Below are positions 18,721 to 27,674 of a stretch of DNA of 59,597 nt, piece by piece (the first letter of the stretch is position 1; every line of letters starts with the position of its first letter). The position numbers and the translations under genes are program-made. Source of the stretch: Selenomonadaceae bacterium (lineage in GTDB: Bacteria > Bacillota > Negativicutes > Selenomonadales > Selenomonadaceae); assembly GCA_022773425.1 (NCBI GenBank), contig JALFBM010000016.1, positions 1 through 59,597 of the forward strand. The letters run 5' to 3'. The notes beneath the pieces were generated by a model. It did no database searches. It had not been told where the DNA came from and saw only the letters and a list, made by a program, of their open reading frames with translations.

Positions 18721-19089
18721 TTAGTTTAGGACGCGATACAATAGCCAGATCAAGAAGGCCACCCATGCCAGGATCAGCAGGGATGCCACGAGGATGATCC
18801 ACGGAGCGCGACGCGTCAGGCGTTCGGCCTTGGCCTCGCAATCAGTGCGCACATAGCGCGGCAGCAGGCTCGTGAGCCCACAGACGGCCGCCGGCACGAT
18901 GGCCGCATCGTCGAACCAGCCGACGACGGGCAGGGTATCGGGGATCAGGTCGACCGGGCTCACGAAATAGAGAAGCGCGAGCAACAGGAGGAACTTGACG
19001 CCCTTCGGCGTGCCCCTGTGCCGCATGGCGTAGAGCATGACGAGCAGATCCCGACGGAACAGGCGAAAAAAGAAGAAAAAACGGCTCAT
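18721..19089 (-). CDS. DUF1232 (YkvA-like) small membrane protein
   Basis: The 122-residue protein carries the DUF1232 core YFVSPVDLIPDTLPVVGWFD with the following DDAAIVPA, the hallmark of this family of unknown function. A hydrophobic segment lies on each side, and a strongly hydrophobic C-terminal helix (about residues 100-118) should anchor it in the membrane. It is the first gene of the run that continues with topB, res and mod. No role can be assigned beyond family membership. Confidence 0.8.
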   Translation of the reverse strand: MSRFFFFFRLFRRDLLVMLYAMRHRGTPKGVKFLLLLALLYFVSPVDLIPDTLPVVGWFDDAAIVPAAVCGLTSLLPRYVRTDCEAKAERLTRRAPWIILVASLLILAWVAFLIWLLYRVLN

Positions 19090-19242
19090 GATCTTTCCTT
19101 TCCTATTGATTGATTCCTTCCACTATCCATCCGCTTTTCTTTATTGTACCACAAAGCCGTGGAGCCATGGGGAAAAATAGCGCGTCGGCAAAAGAATCCA
19201 GCAGGCTTCCCACAAGTTTTTCATAAAATATGCGCATACGAA

Positions 19243-19272
19243 TTGACACTACTATATCGTTTTTGTTATAAT
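19243..19272 (+). promoter_or_regulatory. Strong sigma-70-type promoter of the lysA-like gene
   Basis: A perfect TTGACA (19243-19248) and a perfect TATAAT (19267-19272) are separated by 18 bases. The leader to the ATG at 19329 is only about 50 bases, so no lysine riboswitch fits here. Confidence 0.85.
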
Positions 19273-19328
19273 AAACATACATTTTAACAGTCAGGAATTA
19301 TTCTCAATGCAACACAGGAGGACAAACT

Positions 19329-20603
19329 ATGGCTGAGAAGCATTTTCCCCTCAATAAAGAGCAGCTCGAACGCGTCATCGCAAAGTATCCGACGCCGTTC
19401 CATCTCTACGATGAGCGCACGATCCTGAACAATCTGAAGGCGTTCCAGCAGGCATTCGCCTGGGCGCCGGCGTACCGCGAGCAGTTCGCGGTCAAGGCGC
19501 TGCCAAACCCGAGCATCATCAAACTCCTGCACGAGCACGGTGCAGGCACGGACAACAGCAGTCTCGCGGAGCTCTATCTATCGGAGGTCTCCGGCGTCAA
19601 GGGCGAGGAGATCCTGCTGACGTCGAACGACACGCCTGCCGACGAGTTTCAAAAGGCCATCGAGCTCGGCGCGATCATCAACCTCGACGATATCTCGCAT
19701 ATCGACTTCCTCGAGAAAAATGCGGGCCTGCCGAACATCATCTGCTTCCGCTACAACCCGGGCGACCTCGTCGACGGCAACGATATCATCGGTAAGCCGA
19801 CCGAGGCGAAATACGGTCTGCCGCACGACCAGCTCATCGAAGCCTATCGCATCTGCAAGGAGGAAAAAGGCATCCGCCGGTTCGGCCTGCACACGATGGT
19901 CGCATCGAATGAGCGCCGCAAAGAAGCGTTCCTGCTGACCGCAAGGCTCGTGTTCACCCTCGCGAACGAGCTAAAGGACAAGCTCGGCATCCACGTCGAG
20001 TTCGTGAACCTCGGCGGCGGCTTCGGCATCCCGTACCGCCCGGAGGAAGAACCGCTCGACATCGCCGACATCGGCGAGGGCATCCACCAACTCTACGACG
20101 AGATGATGGTGCCGAACGGCCTCGGCGATGTCGCGATCATGACCGAATGCGGCCGCGCGATCACGGGCACAGCCGGCTGGCTCGTCTCGACCGTCATCCA
20201 CGAGAAAAAGACCTACAAGGACTATATCGGCCTCGACTCCTGCATGGCGAACCTCATGCGCCCGGCGATGTACGGCGCCTACCACCACATCACGATTTCC
20301 GGAAAAGAAAACGAGCCCTGCGATCACGTCTACGACGTCACAGGCTCGCTCTGCGAGAACAACGATAAATTCGCCATCGACCGGAAGCTGCCGAAGATCG
20401 ACATCGGCGACCGCCTGATCATCCACGATACCGGCGCGCACGGCTCGGCCATGGGCTTCAACTACAACGGCAAGCTCTGGTGCGCCGAACTCCTGCTGCA
20501 CACCGACGGCAGCATCGAGATGATCCGCCGCCCGGAGACGCTCAACGACTACTTCGCGACGCTCTGCTTCGACGGCTCCCTGATGAAGCCGCTCAAAGCA
20601 TAA
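19329..20603 (+). CDS. lysA: Fold-type III PLP decarboxylase, probably diaminopimelate decarboxylase
   Basis: This 424-residue enzyme belongs to the alanine-racemase-fold decarboxylases. LysA converts meso-diaminopimelate to lysine. The PLP lysine is K56 in FAVKALPNP. The phosphate-binding glycine loop is NLGGGFGIPY (about 224-233), TECGRAITG follows near 277-285, and the catalytic cysteine is in LDSCMANLMRP. Length fits LysA. It has a strong private promoter and an AGGAGG site, and is one of few plus-strand genes here. Related lysine/ornithine decarboxylases share the fold and occur in Selenomonas, so a polyamine role is the main alternative. Confidence 0.82.
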   Translation: MAEKHFPLNKEQLERVIAKYPTPFHLYDERTILNNLKAFQQAFAWAPAYREQFAVKALPNPSIIKLLHEHGAGTDNSSLAELYLSEVSGVKGEEILLTSNDTPADEFQKAIELGAIINLDDISHIDFLEKNAGLPNIICFRYNPGDLVDGNDIIGKPTEAKYGLPHDQLIEAYRICKEEKGIRRFGLHTMVASNERRKEAFLLTARLVFTLANELKDKLGIHVEFVNLGGGFGIPYRPEEEPLDIADIGEGIHQLYDEMMVPNGLGDVAIMTECGRAITGTAGWLVSTVIHEKKTYKDYIGLDSCMANLMRPAMYGAYHHITISGKENEPCDHVYDVTGSLCENNDKFAIDRKLPKIDIGDRLIIHDTGAHGSAMGFNYNGKLWCAELLLHTDGSIEMIRRPETLNDYFATLCFDGSLMKPLKA

Positions 20604-20629
20604 AGGCAGCGGCAAAAAAGAAAAACGAT

Positions 20630-20683
20630 GCGGTGCCCGCCTGTGCTATCCCAAGCGGATAAGCATAGGCGGGCACCGCTTTA
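20630..20683. terminator. Bidirectional hairpin between convergent lysA and a GGDEF gene
   Basis: A stem of 17 pairs with one mismatch (20630-20646 with 20663-20679, core GCGGTGCCCGCCT) is flanked by short A and T runs. It separates the convergent lysA-like and GGDEF genes and can serve both. Confidence 0.75.
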
Positions 20684-22378
20684 TCCCTCTGCATCGGTCT
20701 CGAGGCAGACGCGGTTGCGTCCGGTCTTCTTGGCCTGGTACATGGCACGGTCCACGCGCTGGAAGAACGCGTCGTCCGTGTCTTTTTCATGCCATACTGC
20801 AGCACCGATGCTGCAGGTGATGGAGAGGCCGCCCATCTTGCCGCGTTCGATGGCACGGCGCAGGCGGTTGCCGAGGACTGCGGCCTCGATAAGGTCGCGA
20901 CACGGCAGCAGGACGAAAAATTCCTCGCCGCCCCAGCGGATCAGATATTTGCTCGCGTCGAGATTTTCCTGCAGGGTATGCGCGAAGTCGCGCAGCACGA
21001 TGTCCCCGGCATCGTGCCCGTGTTCGTCGTTGACGCGTTTGAAATGATCGATGTCGAGCATCAGTGCGGAGAACGGCTGTCCCTGTTTCACCGAGGCTTG
21101 CTTTGCGCGCATGAACAGCTTGTGCATGACCGTCCGGTTATAGCAGGCGGTCAGCGCGTCACGCTCGGAGAGCTCGGTCGCCTCCTCGACCTCGCGCTTG
21201 AGGCCTTCTGCACGCTGCGTAAGTTTTGCCTCATGCACGAGCTGGGTTTTAAGGATACCGGCCACGAAAAGCAGAAAGGCGTAGATGCCAAACGGCGTCA
21301 GGAATACCGTCCACGCGAAGACGCCGAAATGGGCGCCGATCCCGTCGAACAGGCCGAGGACGGTAAACGCCGCCGTCGCCGGCAGGACCGCCCGGCTCAG
21401 GATGTTCCCGCGGCGGGCCGCCCGAACCAGCCAATAGAAACTTACGCCCTCCCCGATGACGAGCGCGAGGTAGAACCCGTTCATCATGCGGTTCAGCCCA
21501 AACTTCCCCATCAGCTCCAGCGAAACCGCAACAAACATCAGCAGGACGTTCGCGCCGATCACGAGCTCGACATGCGCTTCCGGTTCCTCGCGCAGTACGC
21601 AATAGAGGATGCAGTTCGCCGTAATCGGCAGAAGATAGGCCGTCGTACAGAGAATTTCCCACCAAAACAGCGGCGCGTCAAAGAGAAGCTCCTTGATATT
21701 CGAAGCGGCCAGCGCCCAAAGCAGGAAGGTCAGCATGAACGCGCTGACGGACAGATAGAGCGGCTTCATTTTCTTGTCCGTATTGAACCAGTACAGCACC
21801 ATCATCATGCCGATGATGATGGCCGCGATCGGCATCGTGACGACGTAAATCATATCGTACTGGAACAGCCGCTCGACCTGAGTATGGCCCGTCTCCAGGC
21901 GCATCGTGCGGAACATGCCAACGCGCTGTTCCGCGTCATCGTAATAGACCTGCACATAGATATCCGTTGGCGCGCTGATTCTCGGCAGCTTTACGAGATG
22001 CCAGCGCGCGCCATCTCCGAAATAGCTCTGCCCGAATGCCCCGTAATTGTAGATAACCTGTCCGTCCACCCAGATGCGGATGGACTTCATCGTCGTTGAG
22101 AAGAGCATCGTGTCCTTCTCCGGATGATCCGGCAGCAAGGTCGCGCGAAGCCAGAGCACGCGGTGTCCGGTCCCGCGGAGCGGCTGCGAACCGGGTACAT
22201 AGGGCTGCCATCTGCTGTCATTCTCGACGGCCTGGTATTGCCAGCCGCCGTCGATTTCCATCGCCTCCGCCCGCGGCAGTCCGGATCCTGCCCAGGCAGT
22301 CAAGAAAAACACGGCCAGGGCGAGCAGGAGCAGCACCCCCTTTCGCCCGATTCGCTGAAAGTCTCGCATATCGTTCAC
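20681..22378 (-). CDS. 7TM receptor-type GGDEF protein (second of a tandem pair)
   Basis: The 565-residue protein starts with a signal-anchor and an extracytoplasmic jelly-roll-like domain (about residues 40-170; compare LWLRATLLPD and IRIWVDGQVIYNYG), which resembles carbohydrate-binding folds. Seven or so membrane helices follow (7TMR-DISM type), then a GGDEF domain with WGGEEFFVLLP. GGEEF is an accepted active variant. No RxxD inhibitory site precedes it. It likely makes c-di-GMP in response to an external ligand. Its GTG start overlaps the stop of the upstream paralogue (GTGA); an ATG three codons in is a possible alternative. The ligand is unknown. Confidence 0.85.
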   Translation of the reverse strand: MNDMRDFQRIGRKGVLLLLALAVFFLTAWAGSGLPRAEAMEIDGGWQYQAVENDSRWQPYVPGSQPLRGTGHRVLWLRATLLPDHPEKDTMLFSTTMKSIRIWVDGQVIYNYGAFGQSYFGDGARWHLVKLPRISAPTDIYVQVYYDDAEQRVGMFRTMRLETGHTQVERLFQYDMIYVVTMPIAAIIIGMMMVLYWFNTDKKMKPLYLSVSAFMLTFLLWALAASNIKELLFDAPLFWWEILCTTAYLLPITANCILYCVLREEPEAHVELVIGANVLLMFVAVSLELMGKFGLNRMMNGFYLALVIGEGVSFYWLVRAARRGNILSRAVLPATAAFTVLGLFDGIGAHFGVFAWTVFLTPFGIYAFLLFVAGILKTQLVHEAKLTQRAEGLKREVEEATELSERDALTACYNRTVMHKLFMRAKQASVKQGQPFSALMLDIDHFKRVNDEHGHDAGDIVLRDFAHTLQENLDASKYLIRWGGEEFFVLLPCRDLIEAAVLGNRLRRAIERGKMGGLSITCSIGAAVWHEKDTDDAFFQRVDRAMYQAKKTGRNRVCLETDAEG

Positions 22379-24051
22379 CTATCGATTCCCTGCGGCATCT
22401 CCACAGCAACGCGGTTTCGCCCGCCCTCCTTTGCGCGGTAAAGCGCCTGATCCATACGCTGGAAAAGCTCGTCCGCCTTGTCCATCGGACCGTGCCACCG
22501 CGCGACGCCGAGGCTGACGGTGATCTGCCGCTGCGGCAGGATCATCGAAGCCGCGACCGTGTGACAGATCCGCAGGGCAAGCTCCGCCGCCTCGGAAAGC
22601 GAAATCTCGGGGCAGAGCACGACGAATTCCTCGCCGCCCCACCGGAAAAACTTCGTGCGGCGGTCGAGTACACGCCGCACGACGCGCGTGAGCTTCACCA
22701 GGACCTTGTCGCCGGTATCGTGCCCGAACGTATCGTTGACCGACTTGAAATGGTCGATGTCGAACATGATCAGGCAGATCTGCCGATCGCGCCGCTGCAG
22801 GTATTCCTGCAGCATGCGCTCAAAGGCCGCACGGTTCAGACAGTTCGTCAGCGGATCGACCTCCGCGCGCTCGACGGCCTGCGCGGCCTCAAATTCGAGG
22901 CCGACCGCCTCGCTCTCGAGCTTATGCGACCAGAAGATCTGCTGCCGCAGCAGGATGAACAGGAAAAACACGAACGCGTAGACGCTGAACGGCGTCAGGA
23001 TCAGCGGATAATCCGAAAAGCGCAGCAGATAGTACCAGCCGTCAAACAAGTAGAACAGGAACAGCGTGGTCATCGGCACGATGAGAGCCTTGCTGTAGAT
23101 GTTGCCGCGCTTAACCGAAGCACCCATCCAGATGATGCTCCAAAGCCCGCCAATCGACAGCAGGATATCGAGCAGCACCTTGCCGCGCTGCAGGCCGTGC
23201 TGGCCGAGGAACTCCATCCCGACAGCCACGGCGAAAATGCCGAGAAACGCCCAGCGGAGATAGCGGATATCACGCGAGAGTTCCGGCTCCAGGATCGTCT
23301 CGATGACGGCCAGCGCGCAGATGGGGATCAGGTACAAAAGGATGGTCGACAACGTCCACAGGACGAGCCCATGCCCGATAAAAAGTTCCGTCAGGTTCAT
23401 CGCGCACAACATCCAGATCGTCAGAATGCTGTGCAGGGCAATCAGCTGACGGTAGATTCTCCGCCAGGCCTTCTGGTTGAACACGAGCAGGATCACGATG
23501 GTCACCAGCGCTGCCGGCACCGTCATCACATAGGGCAGATCAAAGAGATAGTACTTTTCCGCCTGCTCGATCTCTCTGCCGATGGAGAGCGAGACGATCT
23601 TATGCGGCTGCTGCGCCCATGTCGACGAGAGATGGATCGTCAGTCGCGTCAGGCCGTGAAACTCTGGCAGGCGCACGAGATGCCACTGCTGGCCCATGCT
23701 CATATAGCTGTAGATCTGCTGGTCGCCGAGCCATACTTGCACCGTCTGCCCCTCCGTATGAAAAAGGAGCGTATCGGCGGAGATATTATCCTCCCGAACG
23801 AACGCCGTCAGCCATAGATCTTTCGCATTGCCGAAATCCTCCGGTTCCTCCTCCGGCTGAAACGGATGCCAGTCCGCATCCTCGCGGACGTCATCGCTCT
23901 GCCATGAATCGGCACCGCCCTTGGAAAGCGAGAAATCACCGGCATGATAAAACCAGCTGTCGATGCTCGCGGCATCGGCCCGCGGCGCAGCGCAAAAAAA
24001 GGTGCAAAAAAACAGCAGGAAGAAAATGACAGAAAAATATCCCTTTTTCAT
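22375..24051 (-). CDS. 7TM receptor-type GGDEF protein (first of a tandem pair)
   Basis: This 558-residue paralogue of the next gene has the same plan: signal peptide (MKKGYFSVIFFLLFFCTFF), an extracytoplasmic beta-rich domain, about seven membrane helices and a C-terminal GGDEF domain with WGGEEFVVLCP. No RxxD site is present. The ATG at 24051 is preferred because AGGAGG lies nine bases upstream; the longer frame would include that site within the coding region. The ectodomains of the two genes differ clearly while the cyclase parts align well, which suggests duplication followed by ligand divergence. A strong promoter lies just upstream. Confidence 0.86.
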   Translation of the reverse strand: MKKGYFSVIFFLLFFCTFFCAAPRADAASIDSWFYHAGDFSLSKGGADSWQSDDVREDADWHPFQPEEEPEDFGNAKDLWLTAFVREDNISADTLLFHTEGQTVQVWLGDQQIYSYMSMGQQWHLVRLPEFHGLTRLTIHLSSTWAQQPHKIVSLSIGREIEQAEKYYLFDLPYVMTVPAALVTIVILLVFNQKAWRRIYRQLIALHSILTIWMLCAMNLTELFIGHGLVLWTLSTILLYLIPICALAVIETILEPELSRDIRYLRWAFLGIFAVAVGMEFLGQHGLQRGKVLLDILLSIGGLWSIIWMGASVKRGNIYSKALIVPMTTLFLFYLFDGWYYLLRFSDYPLILTPFSVYAFVFFLFILLRQQIFWSHKLESEAVGLEFEAAQAVERAEVDPLTNCLNRAAFERMLQEYLQRRDRQICLIMFDIDHFKSVNDTFGHDTGDKVLVKLTRVVRRVLDRRTKFFRWGGEEFVVLCPEISLSEAAELALRICHTVAASMILPQRQITVSLGVARWHGPMDKADELFQRMDQALYRAKEGGRNRVAVEMPQGIDR

Positions 24052-24115
24052 CGTTTTCCGCCTCCTGTTCCTCAAAATTCCGATTTCTGAATAGGGTAAA
24101 AAGTCCCTTACTCAT

Positions 24116-24144
24116 ACAGTAGCGAATTTCTATTCTTTTGTCAA
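24116..24144 (-). promoter_or_regulatory. Promoter of the tandem GGDEF operon
   Basis: On the minus strand a perfect TTGACA (24139-24144), 17 bases and TACTGT (24116-24121) precede the first GGDEF gene by about 65 bases. Confidence 0.7.
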
Positions 24145-24180
24145 ATTTTTCCGCATTTTCCCTTTTATACGGGCAAGTGT

Positions 24181-25146
24181 TTACGCAAGAACGCGTGCAA
24201 GGCGTATAAGCTCCGGATTGAGGGTCTTCGTGTTGTTGACCGCGTCGAACAGGTTGATGCTGACGACCTTGCCCTCGTTGAAGCCAAACACGACATCCGA
24301 GGCGCCCGAGATGATGGCAAGCGCCGCCTTCTCACCGAGCATCGATGCCTTCATGCGGTCCTCGACGGACGGCGAGCCGCCGCGCTGGATATGGCCGAGC
24401 ACCGACACGCGCGTGTCGATCTTCGTGAGCTCCTCGACCTGCTTGCCGATCTCTATGCCAGAGCCAGCGCCTTCGGCGACGACGATGATGCTGTAACGCT
24501 TGCCGTTGTCATAGGCCTCTTTGAGCTCGCGGCACATATCCGGAATGTCAAACTTGACCTCTGGGATCAGCACGTATTCCGCACCGCCGGCGATGCCCGA
24601 CATCACAGCGAGCCAGCCGGACGTATGGCCCATGACCTCCACGATCATGATGCGGCGGTGTGCCGATGCCGTGTCACGCAGTTTGTTGATGGCATCGACG
24701 ATCGTGTTCGCGGCCGTATCGCAGCCGATGGTATAGTCCGTACCCCAGACATCGTTGTCGATGGTGCCCGGGATGCCGACGATAGGAACGCCCGTTTCCT
24801 TCGAGAGCAGCGAGCCGCCCGTCAGGCTGCCGTCACCGCCGATGATAACGAGCCCTTCGATGTTGTGCTTCTGCAGATTCTGGAAGCCCTTCTGACGACC
24901 TTCCGGCGTCTTAAACTCCATGCTGCGCGCAGTGCCGAGGAACGTGCCGCCGCGCTGGATGATATCGCTGACCGAGCGGGAAGTGAGCTCGTGGATATCA
25001 TCATCAATCATGCCTTTATAGCCATTGTAAATGCCGTAGACCTGGACGCCCTCGGAAATCGCCGTGCGTACGACGGCGCGAGCCGCCGCGTTCATGCCCG
25101 GGCTGTCTCCGCCGGACGTCATCACGGCAATTGCTTTTTTGATCAT
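24181..25146 (-). CDS. pfkA: ATP-dependent 6-phosphofructokinase
   Basis: The 321-residue enzyme phosphorylates fructose 6-phosphate to fructose 1,6-bisphosphate, the committing step of glycolysis. It shows the N-terminal MTSGGDSPGMNAA nucleotide-binding start, GGDGSLTG, the catalytic GTIDNDV loop (PGTIDNDVWGTDYTIG) and the substrate-binding VEVMGHTSG. The glycine in GGDGS marks the ATP-dependent rather than PPi-dependent type. Length is standard for bacterial PfkA. It has its own promoter at 25215-25243. The gene complements Fbp at the right edge, which catalyses the opposing step. Confidence 0.96.
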   Translation of the reverse strand: MIKKAIAVMTSGGDSPGMNAAARAVVRTAISEGVQVYGIYNGYKGMIDDDIHELTSRSVSDIIQRGGTFLGTARSMEFKTPEGRQKGFQNLQKHNIEGLVIIGGDGSLTGGSLLSKETGVPIVGIPGTIDNDVWGTDYTIGCDTAANTIVDAINKLRDTASAHRRIMIVEVMGHTSGWLAVMSGIAGGAEYVLIPEVKFDIPDMCRELKEAYDNGKRYSIIVVAEGAGSGIEIGKQVEELTKIDTRVSVLGHIQRGGSPSVEDRMKASMLGEKAALAIISGASDVVFGFNEGKVVSINLFDAVNNTKTLNPELIRLARVLA

Positions 25147-25214
25147 AATGCATCTCTCCTATTTCACTGCCTCAATGGGTAGTTCCTATCCTATTTCTTT
25201 CCCCATACTCTTCT

Positions 25215-25243
25215 ATTTTAAGGAATCTGCCGGGAAAAGTAAA
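25215..25243 (-). promoter_or_regulatory. Promoter of pfkA
   Basis: Minus-strand TTTACT (25238-25243), 17 bases, then TAAAAT (25215-25220), about 70 bases upstream of the pfkA start and just after the PTS operon terminator. Confidence 0.6.
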
Positions 25244-25254
25244 GGGATAACCAA

Positions 25255-25286
25255 AGAAAAAAGCAGGCAGCTGCAGGCTGCCTGCC
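25255..25286 (-). terminator. Terminator of the mannose-family PTS operon
   Basis: GCAGGCAGC (25263-25271) pairs with GCTGCCTGC (25278-25286); on the minus strand the stem is followed by a run of T. It lies about 40 bases after the IID stop codon. Confidence 0.85.
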
Positions 25287-25326
25287 AAAGAGGTGAGCGT
25301 CATGGTTTACACGGCATATCGGCGAT

Positions 25327-26151
25327 TTATTTTACGTTCATGATGCCGAGGGCATAGCAGATGATGCCGACCGCAAACAGACCAAAGATGATCCAAATCG
25401 CGTTGACCTTCCGGCGGAGGAGTGCCATGCACGCGAAAGTCATGAGTAACGGGACGAGGCCCGGCATCAGCTGATCGAGAATCGACTGAACCGTAGTCGT
25501 GACGACCTCTCCCTTCGCATTCGTGATCTGTGAAACGACGACCGGGATGTTGACGGATGTCCATTTATTGACGAGGGCACCCATGACGAACAGGCCGAGG
25601 ATGGAAGCGCCCTCCGTGAGCTTCTGGAGCTTGTTGCCGGCGATATCCTGTACGATATCCGTGCCCTTGGCATAGCCGTATTTGATGCCGTACCAGCGGA
25701 CGAGCAGACGTACGAGATTGAACAGGAAGAAGAACAGAAGCGGGCCGATGATGCTGCCGGTGAGAGCGAACGATGCGCCGAGCGCTGCCGTGATTGGGCG
25801 CAGCGTGCCCCAGAAGATCGGGTCACCGACGCCGGCCAGCGGGCCCATCATGCCGACTTTGATGCCGTTGATGACGCTGTCCGGGATGTCTGCGCCATTG
25901 GCCTTCTTCTCTTCGAGCGCCGCCGTGATGCCGATGATCGGCGCCGTGACGAACGGCTGCGTGTTGTAGAATTCGAGATGGCGCTTGAGGGCCTGCTTCA
26001 GATCATCGCCCGTGTAGAGGCGGCGCAGGATCGGCACCATGCCGAAGCAATAGCCGAGTGCCTGCATGCGCTCCATGTTCCACGAAGCCTGAAGAAAATT
26101 GGAACGGATGAACGTCCAGAAAAAATCACTGCTGGTAATCTTCTTTTCCAT
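25327..26151 (-). CDS. PTS mannose/fructose/sorbose family IID component
   Basis: This 274-residue membrane protein is the IID subunit of a mannose-class phosphotransferase system. With IIC it forms the sugar channel. The family pattern appears at the N-terminus (FIRSNFLQASWNMERMQALGYCF) and in the middle (MGPLAGVGDPIFWGTLRPI). Several hydrophobic segments lie in the C-terminal half. ATG 26151 is chosen because GAGGAGGAG lies just upstream; a longer TTG start at 26172 would place that site in the coding region. It is the last gene of the IIA-IIB-IIC-IID operon and precedes a terminator. Confidence 0.94.
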   Translation of the reverse strand: MEKKITSSDFFWTFIRSNFLQASWNMERMQALGYCFGMVPILRRLYTGDDLKQALKRHLEFYNTQPFVTAPIIGITAALEEKKANGADIPDSVINGIKVGMMGPLAGVGDPIFWGTLRPITAALGASFALTGSIIGPLLFFFLFNLVRLLVRWYGIKYGYAKGTDIVQDIAGNKLQKLTEGASILGLFVMGALVNKWTSVNIPVVVSQITNAKGEVVTTTVQSILDQLMPGLVPLLMTFACMALLRRKVNAIWIIFGLFAVGIICYALGIMNVK

Positions 26152-26172
26152 GATTGTACTCCTCCTCACCAA

Positions 26173-26985
26173 TCAGTCGAGTTCGTCGTCGAGATCGTCA
26201 TCGGCATCCGAGTGAGCGTTGGAAGCTGCCGGAGCGGCGGCCACCTGCGCATACTTCGGGTTGAGCTGCAGATAGACAATCGCGAGAACGAGGCCGATGA
26301 CGCCGAGCGCGACGAGGTTGAACGTCGTGAACGCCGCGACGACAAAGCCGAGGAAGAAGAACGGCATGAGGTATTTCGCGCCCATCATGTTGATGACCAT
26401 CGCATAACCGACGACGACGATGAAGCCGCCAGCGACCTGCAGTCCGCCCGTGATGACCGGCGGGATGGCGTCGAGCATGGCCTGTACCGCACCCGTGCCG
26501 ACCGAAGCGGCGACGATCAGAGCCGGGATGCCGACGCGGAGGCCCTGCAGGATCAGTGCGCCGTAATGGCAGAGGTCAATACCGCGGAGACTGCCTTCCT
26601 CCGCGTAGTGGTCTGCACGATGCTGGAAAACGACCGAAATCGTCTTGCAGAAGATCGCCAGAACCTGGCCGGCCGCTGCGAGCGGCATCGCGATGCCGAT
26701 ACCGGTCGCCACGTCCTGATGGCCGGCGATGACGAGGATCGTCGAGATGACGGACGCGAGCGCCGCATCCGGCGCGATGGCCGCACCGATGTTCATCCAG
26801 CCGAGAGCCATGAGCTCCAGCGTGCCGCCGATGATGATACCTGTCGTAATATCGCCGAGAATGAGTCCTGTTACCGTGCACGCGATGAGCGGACGATGCG
26901 TCTGCAGCTCATCGAGGCACGATCCCATACCGGCAATGGTGCCGAAGATAAAGATGAGCAGCACTTGAATTGTACTGAGTTCCAT
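26173..26985 (-). CDS. PTS mannose/fructose/sorbose family IIC component
   Basis: This 270-residue integral membrane subunit carries eight or so hydrophobic segments and begins MELSTIQVLLIFIFGTIAG, typical of ManY/LevF-type IIC. Motifs such as LMALGWMNIGAAIAPDAALAS and GIAMPLAAAGQ are family hallmarks for the transport domain. The ATG at 26985 has GGAGG upstream; longer frames are not conserved. The C-terminus ends in an acidic tail (DADDDLDDELD). The gap to IIB upstream is 138 bases and contains two hairpins, unlike the tight spacing to IID. Confidence 0.94.
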   Translation of the reverse strand: MELSTIQVLLIFIFGTIAGMGSCLDELQTHRPLIACTVTGLILGDITTGIIIGGTLELMALGWMNIGAAIAPDAALASVISTILVIAGHQDVATGIGIAMPLAAAGQVLAIFCKTISVVFQHRADHYAEEGSLRGIDLCHYGALILQGLRVGIPALIVAASVGTGAVQAMLDAIPPVITGGLQVAGGFIVVVGYAMVINMMGAKYLMPFFFLGFVVAAFTTFNLVALGVIGLVLAIVYLQLNPKYAQVAAAPAASNAHSDADDDLDDELD

Positions 26986-27034
26986 TATGTGTCCCTCCGT
27001 TTTTAGAAAAGTTTGATAAATCCCCTCATGGACT

Positions 27035-27088
27035 GGCTCCCCCTCAAGAGCCTTTCCATGCCGGAACCCCTGCGTGCGCAACGGTTCC
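27035..27088. repeat. Two hairpins in the IIB-IIC intergenic gap
   Basis: GGCTC/GAGCC (27035-27039 with 27048-27052) and GGAACC/GGTTCC (27063-27068 with 27083-27088) can form stems in the operon mRNA. No T run follows, so they look like processing or stability elements rather than terminators. Confidence 0.4.
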
Positions 27089-27123
27089 TTTATGATGCAG
27101 CGGATGCCTGCTTCAACAAGCGA

Positions 27124-27606
27124 TTACATCTTGTTCAGCACATCCATCATCATAACCTTTTTATCCGTGTCGACCTTGCGGACCTCGAGCTCGATGCCCT
27201 TCTCATGGAGCTTTTTAAACGCCGCGATATCCTTGTCGTCGACGGAGATCGCGCTCGTGACCTGCGTCTTGCCCTCATGGAAGCTCATGCCGCCGATGTT
27301 GACGCTCTTGATGTCGACGCCGTGTTCCACGAGGTAGAGCACACTCGACGGATTCGTGAACAGCAGCAGGCAGCGGTCGTTCTCGTACTTCGGGTTGTTG
27401 TAGACGCGGATGGCCTTGTCGAGGCTGACGACGTGGCTCTTGATGCCGGCCGGCGCGACCTGCTTCAGCAGCGTCGCGCGGATTTTGTCGTTCGCGACCT
27501 CATCATCGCAGACGATGATGCGCTGACAATTCGTAGCCTTCGACCAAACCGTCGCAACCTGACCGTGTATCAGACGGTCATCAATGCGTGCCAATACAAT
27601 GTTCAT
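27124..27606 (-). CDS. PTS mannose/fructose/sorbose family IIB component
   Basis: The 160-residue cytoplasmic IIB subunit receives phosphate from IIA and passes it to the sugar. The phosphorylated histidine is in DDRLIHGQVAT near residue 14, the standard site of this class. Length matches stand-alone LevE-type IIB. An AGGAGG site lies upstream of the ATG. It follows IIA by 68 bases; separate IIA and IIB genes are the levanase/fructose-type layout rather than the fused ManX. The sugar cannot be read from sequence alone. Confidence 0.95.
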   Translation of the reverse strand: MNIVLARIDDRLIHGQVATVWSKATNCQRIIVCDDEVANDKIRATLLKQVAPAGIKSHVVSLDKAIRVYNNPKYENDRCLLLFTNPSSVLYLVEHGVDIKSVNIGGMSFHEGKTQVTSAISVDDKDIAAFKKLHEKGIELEVRKVDTDKKVMMMDVLNKM

Positions 27607-27674
27607 AATATTACCTCCTAAAAAGTTCCAGGACTGGAAATCTTGGATTTCGCGATACTCTGCAAAGGTCCCGC

